Shown: piece by piece, positions 52,575 to 62,475 of the stretch
How the letters are laid out: the number at the start of each line of letters is the position of its first letter
How positions within the stretch are numbered: the stretch's first letter is position 1
NCBI RefSeq assembly: GCF_014199615.1
Contig: NZ_JACHOB010000005.1
Location: 1 to 64,000, forward strand
Origin: Parvularcula dongshanensis
Lineage (GTDB): Bacteria > Pseudomonadota > Alphaproteobacteria > Caulobacterales > Parvularculaceae
DNA length: 64,000 bases
Direction of reading: 5' to 3'
Made by a program: the position numbers and the translations under genes
The notes under the pieces: generated by a model
The model's database searches: none
Seen by the model: the letters and a program-made list of their open reading frames with translations, nothing else
Told to the model about the DNA's origin: nothing

Positions 52575-54015
52575 ATCCGACCCATGAAGAACAGGATCAC
52601 GCCGGTGAAGGCGACGAGCAGCAAGGTCGCGCCGAGCAGCTCCCATAGCGGCAGGCCCTGATTGATGCGCATCATGACGGCGTAGGGCGTGTAGATCGGG
52701 ATCCAGGTCAGGATCCGCGCCACGAGGCCGTTCGGATCCTGTACCACCTGCTGAAGGAAGGGCAGCGGCAGGATCAGGACGATCGTCATCGGCCCGACGA
52801 AGCTCTGCGCGTCCTGGATCGAGGACGACATCGCCCCTACCGCGAGGTAGAGCGAGGCGAACATCACGTAGCCGACCACGAAGTAGAAGAAGAACAGCGG
52901 CACGAGCGGGGAGCCGAAGAGCACGTCTCTGATCGCTACGACCGCCTCGTCCGCACCGCCGAAGAGCGTAAGACCGGCGAAGCCCGCTAGGAGGAACAGG
53001 ACGGGCGCGGTCACTCCGACCAGCGCGAGGCCGATCAGCTTCCCTGCCATGAGCTCTCCTGCCGATACCGAGGAGAGAAGAACCTCTACGATCTTGTTCG
53101 ACTTTTCCTCGACGGTGGAGGTGAGCAACATGCCGCCGACGGACATGATCATGACCAGGAGGAGGTAGGCGAGCGCCAGCGGAATGTAGAGCGCGGCGAA
53201 CTCTGCGAAGCCGGCCTCCTCGTCGCCTTCCGAATCGGACTTGTAGGTCGCGAGCGGCGCGTCGATCATTTCGATCTCGGCGACCGCGTCCGCAGGCAAC
53301 CCCTGCTCGGCGTAGGCGGACCGCTTGAGCGCGGATGTCAGCGCCTCGCGAAGGGCTTCGCGCAGATCGACATCGGCAAGGTTGGTGGTCCAGAACTGGG
53401 CGTCCTCGCCGTCCGCATCGAAGTCAGCCGGAATCAGCAGGGCCGCGAAGAGTTGGGACGCGTCCTCCGCCTCGTTCGCCGGAAGCTGCCGCTCGCCGTT
53501 GAGATAAGGGCGCAAGGCGGCGGCCGCCGCGGCGAGGTCGCCGGATAGAGGAACGTCCGCGGGCGGCTCGATCCGCCGCAAGGTGTGACGCGGCGCCTCG
53601 GCGGGCGGGGTGCCCGGCGGCAGCTGTTCCGCGATCGCCGCGTTCGCCGCCTCGATCCCGCCAGCCTCGGCGAAGGCCGCGCGGCGGTCGAGCGTCAGGT
53701 CGTCTTCCGTCGGACGGAAGGCCTCCGGCAGGTCGAACTCCCGATCACGCACCGCTTCGAGGCCGGTGACATAGGCGTCCCAGGTCTCGATCTCGCGGCG
53801 GACCCGCCGGTTCTCAATCACCTGATCGATCTCGGCGCCGTAGCGCCCGGTCTGATCGATGACGGTGAAGGCGCGCACGGGTTGCGACACCGCGTTGAGG
53901 TAGCCGGCGGCCACACCGAACAGGGCGGAAACCGGGATGATCAGCAAGAAGAGCAGGAAGCCGCGCGTCAGCACGTACTTGCGGTACTCCTGCGCGATCA
54001 GTTGCCACAGGGCCA

Positions 54016-54016
<1 letters not shown>
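52496..54016 (-). CDS. ABC-2 type transporter permease (NatB-like)
   Basis: The protein has 506 residues from the ATG at 54016. One helix near the N-terminus (FLLFLLIIPVSALFGVAAGYL) is followed by a large external domain (residues 45-300). A cluster of about five helices comes last (YIPLALAYLLLVMIMSVGGM, IGLALVGVTAPVLFLLAGFAG and so on). It has the motif EEKSNKIVEVLLSSVSAGELMAGK, typical of NatB/ABC-2 exporters. It pairs with the ATPase gene upstream through an ATGA overlap. The exported substrate is unknown. Confidence 0.88.
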
Positions 54017-54951
<935 letters not shown>

Positions 54952-55132
54952 GCGGTGCCCCCTAAGGGGCGCATCCTACCAAAGCGTTCGCCCCTCGAAT
55001 GAAGGCTGGCGGCGTGTGGTGGGGCTGTCAAGGCTGCTTGACCCGTACCGTAGCATGCGGCCTGCGGAAGAACCTATCGACGGCCAACCCCGCGCGTTAC
55101 GCTGCGTTGCGACACACGAAGCGAGAGTAGTC

Positions 55133-56470
55133 ATGATCCGTCCCCTCCTCGGCGCCAGCGCGCTGGTCCTCGCCCTCGCCACGCCTGCCTTCGCGCAGGA
55201 CGGCGTGACGGCCGCCGTCGAAGGCGACTACGACTACCTCGAAGCGCTCTACAAGGACCTGCACCGCAACCCCGAGCTGTCCTTCCAAGAGAAGGAGACG
55301 TCCAAGCGCTTGGCACGGGAGCTCAAGAAGGCCGGCTACGACGTGACGACCGGGGTCGGCGGGACGGGCGTCGTCGCGGTGATGAAGAACGGCGAGGGTC
55401 CGACGGTCCTCGTCCGTGCCGATATGGACGGCTTGCCCGTCAAGGAAGAGACCGGTCTTCCCTATGCGAGCGAAGCGACCGGGCCGAACCGCGAAGGCGA
55501 GGTCTTTCCCACCATGCACGCCTGCGGTCACGACGTGCACATGACGAGCCTGGTCGGGGCGGCGAGGCGCCTCGCCGAGATGCGGGACAGCTGGTCGGGA
55601 ACGCTGGTTCTGATCGGGCAACCTGCCGAGGAGATCGGGCTCGGCGCTGTCGCGATGATCGAGGACGGGCTCTACGAGCGCTTCCCAAAGCCGGACGTCG
55701 GAATCGCGCTGCACGATTCGGCCAGCCTGCCTGCCGGGCAGATCTCCTACACGCCGGGCTACGCCCTCGCCAACGTCGACAGCGTGGACATCCACGTGAA
55801 GGGCGTGGGCGGGCACGGCGCCTATCCGCACACGACGGTCGACCCCGTGGTGATCGGCGCGCGCATCGTCGACACGTTGCAGACTCTGGTCTCTCGGGAG
55901 ATCTCGCCGCTCGATCGCGCCGTCATCACCGTCGGCGCCTTCAATGCGGGCACCAAGCACAACATCATACCGCCCGAAGCGCACCTTCAGATCACCGTAC
56001 GCAGCTTCGACGACGCGACCCGCGAGAAGCTGCTGTCGGGCATCAAACGCATCGCCGAGGCGCAGGCGCGCTCGGCGGGCCTCGAAGGTGACATGCTGCC
56101 GACCGTCACGGTCGAAGAGCCCTACACCCCCAGCACCTACAACGATCCCGATCTGACCGGCCGGGTCGCCGGCGCCCTTCGCCGGACTTTCGGCGAGGAC
56201 CGCGTGCGCGAAGTGCCGCCGGTCATGGGGGGCGAGGACTTCAGCCAGTTCACGCGGATGGGCGACGACCTGCCGACGGTCATCTTCTGGATCGGGGCGG
56301 TGCCGCAAGACCGCTTCGCGGCCGCACAGGAAAGCGGTGAGGCCCTGCCCTCGCTGCATTCGCCCTTCTTCGCCCCGGATCCCCGTCCGACGCTGTTGAC
56401 GGGAGCGAGCGCGTTGACGGCCGCCGCCCTGGACCTGCTGAGCACCGAAGAGGTGCAGGTCGGCAACTAA
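55133..56470 (+). CDS. Secreted M20D amidohydrolase (aminoacylase/carboxypeptidase-like)
   Basis: The protein has 445 residues from the ATG at 55133, where a signal peptide (to about AFAQ, residue 22) begins. The M20D metal site shows HRNPELSFQE, RADMDGLPV, MHACGHDVHM, GQPAEEIGLGA and the late MGGEDFSQF. It hydrolyses an N-acyl amino acid or a peptide-like amide outside the cytoplasm. It stands alone between the ABC exporter and the RTX protein. Confidence 0.92.
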   Translation: MIRPLLGASALVLALATPAFAQDGVTAAVEGDYDYLEALYKDLHRNPELSFQEKETSKRLARELKKAGYDVTTGVGGTGVVAVMKNGEGPTVLVRADMDGLPVKEETGLPYASEATGPNREGEVFPTMHACGHDVHMTSLVGAARRLAEMRDSWSGTLVLIGQPAEEIGLGAVAMIEDGLYERFPKPDVGIALHDSASLPAGQISYTPGYALANVDSVDIHVKGVGGHGAYPHTTVDPVVIGARIVDTLQTLVSREISPLDRAVITVGAFNAGTKHNIIPPEAHLQITVRSFDDATREKLLSGIKRIAEAQARSAGLEGDMLPTVTVEEPYTPSTYNDPDLTGRVAGALRRTFGEDRVREVPPVMGGEDFSQFTRMGDDLPTVIFWIGAVPQDRFAAAQESGEALPSLHSPFFAPDPRPTLLTGASALTAAALDLLSTEEVQVGN

Positions 56471-56563
56471 TCCGGACCGAAGCGCGGCACCTCTGCAGTC
56501 CTGCCTTTACGTTTTCCGACCCCCGTGCCGAAATGGGACGGGGAACGCCACGGGCATGACGAA

Positions 56564-57079
56564 ATGGCACTTCTAAGCGGTACGAACGGCAACGATACCA
56601 TCGAGGGCACGTCGGGCAGCGACCGGCTATCCGGCCTCGACGGCCATGACTTGCTCTATGGGCGCGTCGGAAACGACGTACTCGACGGCGGCAAGGGAAA
56701 CGATACGCTGTTCGGGGGGCGGGGAAACGACACGCTGATCGCGTCGCACGGCTCAGATGACCTGTACGGGGGCGCTGGCAACGACAAGTTCATCATCGCC
56801 GGTGGGACGGCCACGATTAGCGGCGGTTCCGGTGCCGACTTGATCGAGGTCCTGGCGGGCAATCAATCCGTCGCCGCCGTCACGGACTTCACCTACGGAG
56901 AGGATACGCTCGTGTTCGGGGGGCGGACCGTCTCGACGGAAGCCGAGTTTGCTGCCCTCCACGGCGATCCACAGTTCGACGTCTACTATCAGACCCCGAG
57001 TTGGATACCAGGCGAACCGTACGGGTACATCTACGCGAGCGGTGGAGACGAGGTGTTCATCATCGACGGCACGAGCTGA
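56564..57079 (+). CDS. RTX-repeat calcium-binding secreted protein
   Basis: The protein has 171 residues. From residue 5 to about 80 it consists of nonapeptide repeats of the form GGxGxDxUx ([40 protein letters not shown]), which bind calcium in a beta-roll. A short C-terminal domain follows ([26 protein letters not shown]). There is no signal peptide, so export would use a type I system, as is usual for RTX proteins; no such exporter is next to it. The function is unknown. Confidence 0.83.
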   Translation: MALLSGTNGNDTIEGTSGSDRLSGLDGHDLLYGRVGNDVLDGGKGNDTLFGGRGNDTLIASHGSDDLYGGAGNDKFIIAGGTATISGGSGADLIEVLAGNQSVAAVTDFTYGEDTLVFGGRTVSTEAEFAALHGDPQFDVYYQTPSWIPGEPYGYIYASGGDEVFIIDGTS

Positions 57080-57117
57080 TCGACTGCGACCGGTCCGGGG
57101 TCACCTACCGCGCGAAG

Positions 57118-57150
57118 ACAAAAAAACGCCCCGGCCTTTCGGCCGGGGCG
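57118..57150 (-). terminator. Intrinsic terminator of the first VPxPA gene
   Basis: CGCCCCGGCC (57127-57136) pairs with GGCCGGGGCG (57141-57150); on the minus strand it is followed by a run of seven T. It lies 26 bases beyond the stop of the minus-strand gene ending at 57177. Confidence 0.9.
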
Positions 57151-57176
57151 CTTCGTTTCGACCGGCTCGTAAGAGC

Positions 57177-57761
57177 TTAGGCCGTTTTACGCTTACGACG
57201 CGCGATCGCGCCACCGACCAGAGCCGTACCGAAGAGCACGCCCGCCGCCGGAACCGGAACCGCTTCACCAAGGATGGTGATCTTGTACGCGGCGTCAGCG
57301 CCGTTGCTCTCGAAGACCGAGCCCATGATCGTGAAGGTCACGGTCTCACCGGGATCGAGCATCAGCATCGCGCTTTCGAGGATCAGGTTGCCAGCGGCGT
57401 CCGTGATCTCGAAGGTTTGCGACATGCTGGACGTCTCGAAGGTCGCCATCATGTTCAGGATGCCAGCCGGCACGCCGCCCGCGAAGTCGACATCGAAGAA
57501 GATGCCGCCAGGCATGACGCCCGGATCGACTTCGAACGAGCCGGTGTCGGTGAAGCTTTCACCGTTGAAGAAGTCGTCCTGACCCTTCGACAGGTCACCG
57601 TTCAGGATGTTGATCGCGCCGTCCACCGTGAGAAGCGGATCGACCTCAACGGCGCCGGAGTAGCCAGCTTCGTTGTAGACGACGACGCCAGCGTTGGCGG
57701 CGGCAAAGCCGAGGGCGGCAACCGAAGCGGCGGCCGCGAGGCTGAGTTTACGCAGTTTCAT
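57177..57761 (-). CDS. VPxPA-CTERM-like secreted protein
   Basis: The protein has 194 residues. A signal peptide (to about ANAG, residue 25) is followed by a beta-rich domain of about 140 residues. The end is VPVPAAGVLFG, a hydrophobic stretch and RRKRK, the layout of VPLPA/PEP-CTERM-type sorting tails recognised by exosortases. It is likely anchored or processed at the cell surface. Function unknown; no exosortase is in the window. It is a paralogue of the gene at 58331-58906 and is followed by its own terminator. Confidence 0.82.
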   Translation of the reverse strand: MKLRKLSLAAAASVAALGFAAANAGVVVYNEAGYSGAVEVDPLLTVDGAINILNGDLSKGQDDFFNGESFTDTGSFEVDPGVMPGGIFFDVDFAGGVPAGILNMMATFETSSMSQTFEITDAAGNLILESAMLMLDPGETVTFTIMGSVFESNGADAAYKITILGEAVPVPAAGVLFGTALVGGAIARRKRKTA

Positions 57762-58269
57762 TCTATGCTCCCATCATTGCTCCGGGGAACGAGACGGACG
57801 ACCCGTCTTGCTGCCCCGCAGTAATCATTTGGAAAGCATGGAGGGTGCCGACGCAAGCGATTTGGAAACCAAGTCCGGTCAAGTTTTCGTTGATACAAGC
57901 CGGACAAGTCGTAGGCGACCCAAAATCGCCTAAAAGGTGTGGAGTTCCTGTCAACCGGCGAAGATTTCTGACGTTTTCGTGACCTCACCTCACGAACGCC
58001 GACGGTTCGTAACGACGAATCGAACATCTGTTAAGCACGTTTCGCAGCAGACCGGTGATTCGCGAGGATGAGGAGAACCGGCCGAGGGTCGGGTTCGAAT
58101 CCGGTACAGCGCGATTGTTCAGTTCGGGACGATGCGACCGCGCTCACCTCTCCGCCCCAACTGCCGGGAAACTCGAAGAGGGTCGGCCCATTAGCCGGAC
58201 CCGAAGGGTCTCCCCTGCGCGATCTTGGCTATGCGTATGGGCGATCTTGGCCGTGCGGCTGGACGATAG
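57762..58269. other. Gene-free stretch between two VPxPA genes
   Basis: About 500 bases carry no gene. It must hold the promoter for the 57177-57761 gene. Two related nonamers, ATTTGGAAA, lie at about 57825 and 57859. No other recognisable element was seen. Confidence 0.5.
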
Positions 58270-58298
58270 AAAAAGGGCGCGTCCGACTGGACGCGCCC
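58270..58298 (-). terminator. Intrinsic terminator of the second VPxPA gene
   Basis: GGGCGCGTCC (58275-58284) pairs with GGACGCGCCC (58289-58298); on the minus strand a run of five T follows. It lies about 33 bases beyond the stop at 58331. Confidence 0.9.
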
Positions 58299-58330
58299 TC
58301 ATAGGCTTCGGTGATCCTGTATGCCGAGGC

Positions 58331-58906
58331 TTACGCGTCGGCTTTCTTCTTCTTGCGCATCAGGCCGCCGCCGGCAGCCGCGGTCAGGAAGAGAAGGCCC
58401 GCAGCGGGCACCGGAATGGCGTCACCGTTGATGATTGCCGTGTACTGCGGCGAGAAGGGGTTGTCCCTCGAGAAGCCCGTCCCGCTGAACACCAGGGTGA
58501 GGGTCTCACCCGGCATGACGCCCAGGGTCGCCAGGTTCAGGATCTGGTTGCCGTTTCCAGCTTCGTCATCCGTGATCGTGAACATGCCGGTCGTGCCCAT
58601 GTCGCCGTTCACGGACAGCATGAAGTCGTAGATCCCAACGCCTTCCGGGGTCGGCATCGACTGATCGACGTCGAAGCTGAACGTCAGAAGCCCGACATCG
58701 GCGCCGGCCACGATATCGATCGTGTTGTTGGCAGGCACGAGGACGCCGCCATCGTTGACGTCGTTGTTCTCGATCCGCACCGGCGAGGTCGAGGTAACGA
58801 CGTTGCTGTCGCTCACGACGACGATCTCCGCGTGGGCCGCGGTGCCAATGCCGAGCGCCAGAGCGCTGACCGCACCGATCGCGCCGAGTTTCTTCGCAAA
58901 CTTCAT
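58331..58906 (-). CDS. VPxPA-CTERM-like secreted protein
   Basis: The protein has 191 residues from the ATG at 58906, preceded by AGAAGGAGG. A signal peptide ends near TAAHA (about residue 26). The beta-rich middle part resembles the paralogue at 57177-57761 (LNLATLGVMPGETLTLVFSG versus LDPGETVTFTIMGS). The end is IPVPAAGLLFL, a hydrophobic helix and RKKKK. The sorting-type tail and the fold suggest a surface protein, possibly polymer- or lectin-like. It has its own terminator. Confidence 0.82.
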   Translation of the reverse strand: MKFAKKLGAIGAVSALALGIGTAAHAEIVVVSDSNVVTSTSPVRIENNDVNDGGVLVPANNTIDIVAGADVGLLTFSFDVDQSMPTPEGVGIYDFMLSVNGDMGTTGMFTITDDEAGNGNQILNLATLGVMPGETLTLVFSGTGFSRDNPFSPQYTAIINGDAIPVPAAGLLFLTAAAGGGLMRKKKKADA

Positions 58907-59187
58907 TGCTTCCCTCCTTCTGCAACTTCGCAACAAGAACCAGGGGACGGCTGTCCCGCCAACTCAGTGAAAGGCTAACACAACGTAAAAGTGGTCGGTA
59001 AGAGGCGAGCGTGTGGAATCGTCCTTAACTGCAGCGTTTGTGAAGTTAACGCCCCGTCACGACAACCGGACGATGAAACGGACGGCACGAAACTCCCTCC
59101 TCAGTAGTGCGTTTGCCCTAGGCTAATCGGTATGCCTTTTGGGTTAACCTTATTGAACGTTTGGGTTTTCCGCACCAAATACCGGTC

Positions 59188-60456
59188 ATGCCGCTCAGCA
59201 GTAAGACCGTCGAGAAGCTCCGCATCCTCGCCGATGCGGCCAAGTACGACGCGTCGTGCGCGTCGTCCGGCTCGACGAAGCGCAACTCGATCGGCGGCTC
59301 CGGCGTCGGCTCCATCGAAGGCATGGGCATATGCCACGCCTATGCCCCGGACGGACGCTGCATCAGCCTGCTGAAAGTGCTCCTGACGAACTACTGCATG
59401 TTCGACTGCGCCTATTGCGTGAACAGGGTGAGTTCGAACGTCGAGCGGGCGAGCTTCACTCCACGCGAGGTCGCCGACCTTACCCTCGACTTCTACAAGC
59501 GTAACTACATCGAGGGGTTGTTCCTTTCCTCCGGTATCATCCGCTCGCCGGATCACACGATGGAACAGATCGTGGAGGCAGCCCGCATCCTGCGCGAAGA
59601 GCACGACTTTCGCGGCTACCTCCACCTCAAGACGATACCCGAGGCGGACCCGACGCTAATCGAGGCGGCGGGACGTCATGCCGATCGCGTGTCGATCAAC
59701 ATCGAGCTGCCTTCGGTCCGCAGCCTCGAGGCGTTGGCGCCCGAGAAGTCGCGTCCCGGGATAGAAGGCGCCATGGCCAAGGTGCGGGCGCAGATCGACG
59801 GCGCGAAGGACGAGGCGAAGTCCGCGGCGAGGGCCGGCCACAAGGCGGCGAGCAAGCTGTTCGCGCCGGGCGGACAATCGACCCAGATGATCGTCGGCGC
59901 CGATGCCGAGACCGATGCGCAGGTGATCGAGACCGCCGCTTCGCTCTACGGCCGGCACAAACTGCGGCGGGTGTACTACTCGGCCTACTCTCCCATACCC
60001 GATGCGAAGGCGGGCCTTCCGGTCGACGCGCCGCCGCTGGTGCGGGAGCACCGACTGTATCAAGCCGACTGGCTGACGCGGTTCTACGGCTTCGAAGCTT
60101 CGGAAGTCGCGAGCACCCTGAAGGGCGGCATGCTCGATCTGGACCTCGATCCGAAGACGGTCTGGGCCCTGCAGAACCGCGGTTTCTTCCCTCTCGACAT
60201 CAACATGGCGGACCGTGAGGCTCTTCTTCGCGTCCCGGGCCTCGGCGAGAAGGGCGTCGAGAAGATTTTGGCTGCGCGGTCCAAGGGCGTTCTGCGCTAT
60301 GCGGACCTCACGCGACTTGCGGCCAGCGTGAAGCGGGTCGCCCCCTTCGTCGTCACGCCTGACTGGCGGCCCGGGGGTCTTCTCGACCAAGAGAGCCTCG
60401 AGATGCGGTTCAAGCCCAAACCTCGGCAGGCCGACCTCTTCGGGGCCGCCGCTTAG
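59188..60456 (+). CDS. Radical SAM protein of the DNA modification/repair type (UDG-linked family)
   Basis: The protein has 422 residues from the ATG at 59188. Four-iron cluster cysteines are in TNYCMFDCAYCVNR (C70, C74, C77). The conserved head LADAAKYDASCASSGS and segment LFLSSGIIRSPDHTMEQI are those of the putative DNA modification/repair radical SAM family. The C-terminal DINMADREALLRVPGLGEKG is a helix-hairpin-helix, which binds DNA. The family is usually next to a uracil-DNA-glycosylase-superfamily partner; here a DUF1206 gene follows instead. Confidence 0.9.
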   Translation: MPLSSKTVEKLRILADAAKYDASCASSGSTKRNSIGGSGVGSIEGMGICHAYAPDGRCISLLKVLLTNYCMFDCAYCVNRVSSNVERASFTPREVADLTLDFYKRNYIEGLFLSSGIIRSPDHTMEQIVEAARILREEHDFRGYLHLKTIPEADPTLIEAAGRHADRVSINIELPSVRSLEALAPEKSRPGIEGAMAKVRAQIDGAKDEAKSAARAGHKAASKLFAPGGQSTQMIVGADAETDAQVIETAASLYGRHKLRRVYYSAYSPIPDAKAGLPVDAPPLVREHRLYQADWLTRFYGFEASEVASTLKGGMLDLDLDPKTVWALQNRGFFPLDINMADREALLRVPGLGEKGVEKILAARSKGVLRYADLTRLAASVKRVAPFVVTPDWRPGGLLDQESLEMRFKPKPRQADLFGAAA

Positions 60457-60543
60457 CGGGGTCGTTGACCAAAACGCAGTGCGGATTGGGAGAGTCCGGC
60501 CCCCGCACGTGTTCCTTCCGCGCTGACAACGCACGGGGAACAG

Positions 60544-61374
60544 ATGACGCCAGACCGCAAGAACCTCTACCAGAACATAGCGCGCGCCGGCTTCGCCGCT
60601 CGCGGCGTGACCTACTGCCTCGTCGGCGGGCTGGCCTTCGCCGCGGCGATCGGCTCGGGCGGGCAGACGACGGGCAGTACGGGGGCGCTGCGGACGCTCG
60701 CAGACTCCACCTGGGGCACCGTTCTTCTGGTCCTGATCGGCGTCGGCCTGTTCGGCTACGGCATGTGGCGCTGCCTGTCCGCCGCGCTCGATCTCGAGAA
60801 TCAGGGCGGCGGCGCCAAGGGGAAGGCGCGACGGATCGGTCACTTCTTCAGCGGTCTCTTCCACTTCGTGCTCGCGGTCTATGCGTTCATGCTCGCCTTC
60901 GGCCTCACCGGCGGTGGCGGCGGCAACCGGGCCCAAAGCTTGACGGCGCGGATCATGGAGTGGCCGGGCGGGCGATGGATCGTCTTGGCGCTCGGCGTGA
61001 TCGGCGTGATCGTCGCCCTCGAGCAGGCCGACAAGGCGATCCGCGAACGCTATCGCAAGCGGACCCGCATCCCCGAGAAGGGTGGCTGGGTGAACCGCGG
61101 CATCAAGATCGGCGTCCTCAGCCGGGCGGTGGTCTTCGGAATCGTCGGCGGGTTCCTCGTCTATGCTGGCCTGACAGCCAATCCCGACCAGGCGCGCGGC
61201 GTCGGCGGCGCGCTCGACTGGCTCCAGTCCCAGGCTTGGGGCGGTATCCTATTGGCGGTCGTCGGCCTCGGTCTCGTCGCCTTCGGCCTCTTCGGCTTCA
61301 TCCAAGCCCGCTACCGCATCATCCCCGATCCCGAGGACGGTGCGTCCCACTCCCACCGCGCTTACCCGGCGTAG
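60544..61374 (+). CDS. DUF1206 integral membrane protein
   Basis: The protein has 276 residues with six hydrophobic segments in three related pairs. Each pair begins with an ARxGxxARGVTYCLVGGLAF-like motif: residues 13-35, 85-105 (FFSGLFHFVLAVYAFMLAFG) and 195-215 (GVLSRAVVFGIVGGFLVYAG). This is the DUF1206 triple repeat. Function unknown. A CsbD-like stress gene follows after 31 bases, so a general-stress connection is possible. Confidence 0.87.
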   Translation: MTPDRKNLYQNIARAGFAARGVTYCLVGGLAFAAAIGSGGQTTGSTGALRTLADSTWGTVLLVLIGVGLFGYGMWRCLSAALDLENQGGGAKGKARRIGHFFSGLFHFVLAVYAFMLAFGLTGGGGGNRAQSLTARIMEWPGGRWIVLALGVIGVIVALEQADKAIRERYRKRTRIPEKGGWVNRGIKIGVLSRAVVFGIVGGFLVYAGLTANPDQARGVGGALDWLQSQAWGGILLAVVGLGLVAFGLFGFIQARYRIIPDPEDGASHSHRAYPA

Positions 61375-61405
61375 CGGCGGCAAGCGAAACTCAAGGAGAC
61401 GTCCA

Positions 61406-61582
61406 ATGGCAGACGAACAGCACGCGAAGGGCGAAGCGAAACGCACCTCCGGCACGATCAAGGAAGGGGCCGGCAAGCTGACCGGCGACCGCGACCTCGA
61501 GGCCGAGGGCAAGGCGGACAAGACCGAAGGCTCGCTCCGGAAGGCGGCGGGCAACGTCAAGGACGCGTTGAAGGGCAAGTAG
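61406..61582 (+). CDS. CsbD-like stress protein
   Basis: The protein has 58 residues from the ATG at 61406 (CAAGGAGACG upstream). It reads KGEAKRTSGTIKEGAGKLTG with later KADKTEGSLRKAAGN, the CsbD pattern of short charged repeats. Such proteins are induced by general stress; their molecular role is unknown. A hairpin follows at 61597-61618. Confidence 0.88.
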   Translation: MADEQHAKGEAKRTSGTIKEGAGKLTGDRDLEAEGKADKTEGSLRKAAGNVKDALKGK

Positions 61583-61596
61583 CCCTCTTACGGACT

Positions 61597-61618
61597 CCGT
61601 GCGCCTTCGGGCGCACGG
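61597..61618 (+). terminator. Terminator-like hairpin after the CsbD-like gene
   Basis: CCGTGCGCC (61597-61605) pairs with GGCGCACGG (61610-61618) over TTCG. The T-run behind it is weak, so termination is likely but not certain. Confidence 0.55.
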
Positions 61619-61627
61619 GGCCCGCTT

Positions 61628-62410
61628 TCACTCCCCTTCGGCGCCGTCCTGCCCGCTGCCGATGAAGTTTTGCGGCGTGAGGTAGTCCGACGCGCCGCCA
61701 TTGTTGAGCGCGCTCGCGCCGCTCGAGGTCATCGGTGAGTTGCCTCTCTGGCGCTGACGGTAGGCCTTGGCCCTCGCTTCCTCGCGAAGCGCCCTCGCCT
61801 CGTCCGGCGGTACGCCGGCCTGCGGCGCATTCTCCCAGACGGTCCACGCTTCGCCCAACGCTTCCAACGGGTCCGGCCCGTAAGCCGGACGCGGCACGCC
61901 GCCGCGCCAGCGGTCCTCGGCCGTTCGCGACCAGTCCTCGCCGTGCCGGATCGCGTTCTGCCAGCCCGGCACCTCTGCGCCGCCCGCGCAGGCGGCCGCT
62001 CTTTCTTCCTCTTCGAAGACCGCGTTGCAGTCGATGCCGAGGAGGCCGGAGGGGCCTTGCGTGACGTCGGCGTCCGGCAGGGAGACGTCGGGCAAGGCGC
62101 TCCGCGGTGTCGGCGCGGGGGGCGGCGCGGGCGCGGGATCGGGTCGGTCTTCCGCAGGTTCCGGGGGCGCCTCGTTCGGTTCGGCGCCCTCCCCCTCGCG
62201 CGCCCGGACGACGGCCGATCGGGGAGTTTCGGGCACGACGGCGACGATGGTGACCGGGATCGCGTCCGGCCGGCGCTTCGGCGGCTCGGGATCGAAGGCG
62301 AGGAGCAGCACGGCGCCGAGGCCGAAATTGATCGCGAGCGCGCCGACGACCGGCCCGCCCCGGCGCCGAGCGCGCGCCGCCAGACCGTCACTTCCCCCGA
62401 ATCGTCCCAT
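61628..62410 (-). CDS. Hypothetical Pro-rich membrane-anchored protein
   Basis: The protein has 260 residues from the ATG at 62410. A single membrane helix (VVGALAINFGLGAVLLLAF, about residues 20-39) is followed by a Pro/Glu/Ala-rich stretch (about residues 65-110). A small domain with two cysteines comes next (GIDCNAVFEEEERAAACAGG, PGWQNAIRHGEDWSR). The layout recalls TonB-like anchors or alphaproteobacterial proteins of unknown function. It diverges from purD across 65 bases. Confidence 0.7.
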   Translation of the reverse strand: MGRFGGSDGLAARARRRGGPVVGALAINFGLGAVLLLAFDPEPPKRRPDAIPVTIVAVVPETPRSAVVRAREGEGAEPNEAPPEPAEDRPDPAPAPPPAPTPRSALPDVSLPDADVTQGPSGLLGIDCNAVFEEEERAAACAGGAEVPGWQNAIRHGEDWSRTAEDRWRGGVPRPAYGPDPLEALGEAWTVWENAPQAGVPPDEARALREEARAKAYRQRQRGNSPMTSSGASALNNGGASDYLTPQNFIGSGQDGAEGE

Positions 62411-62475
62411 TGCGCGCAAAGTGCGGTGCCGCCACACGGAACGCACCTGACAATCGCGCAAAAGGGGACGCTGGC

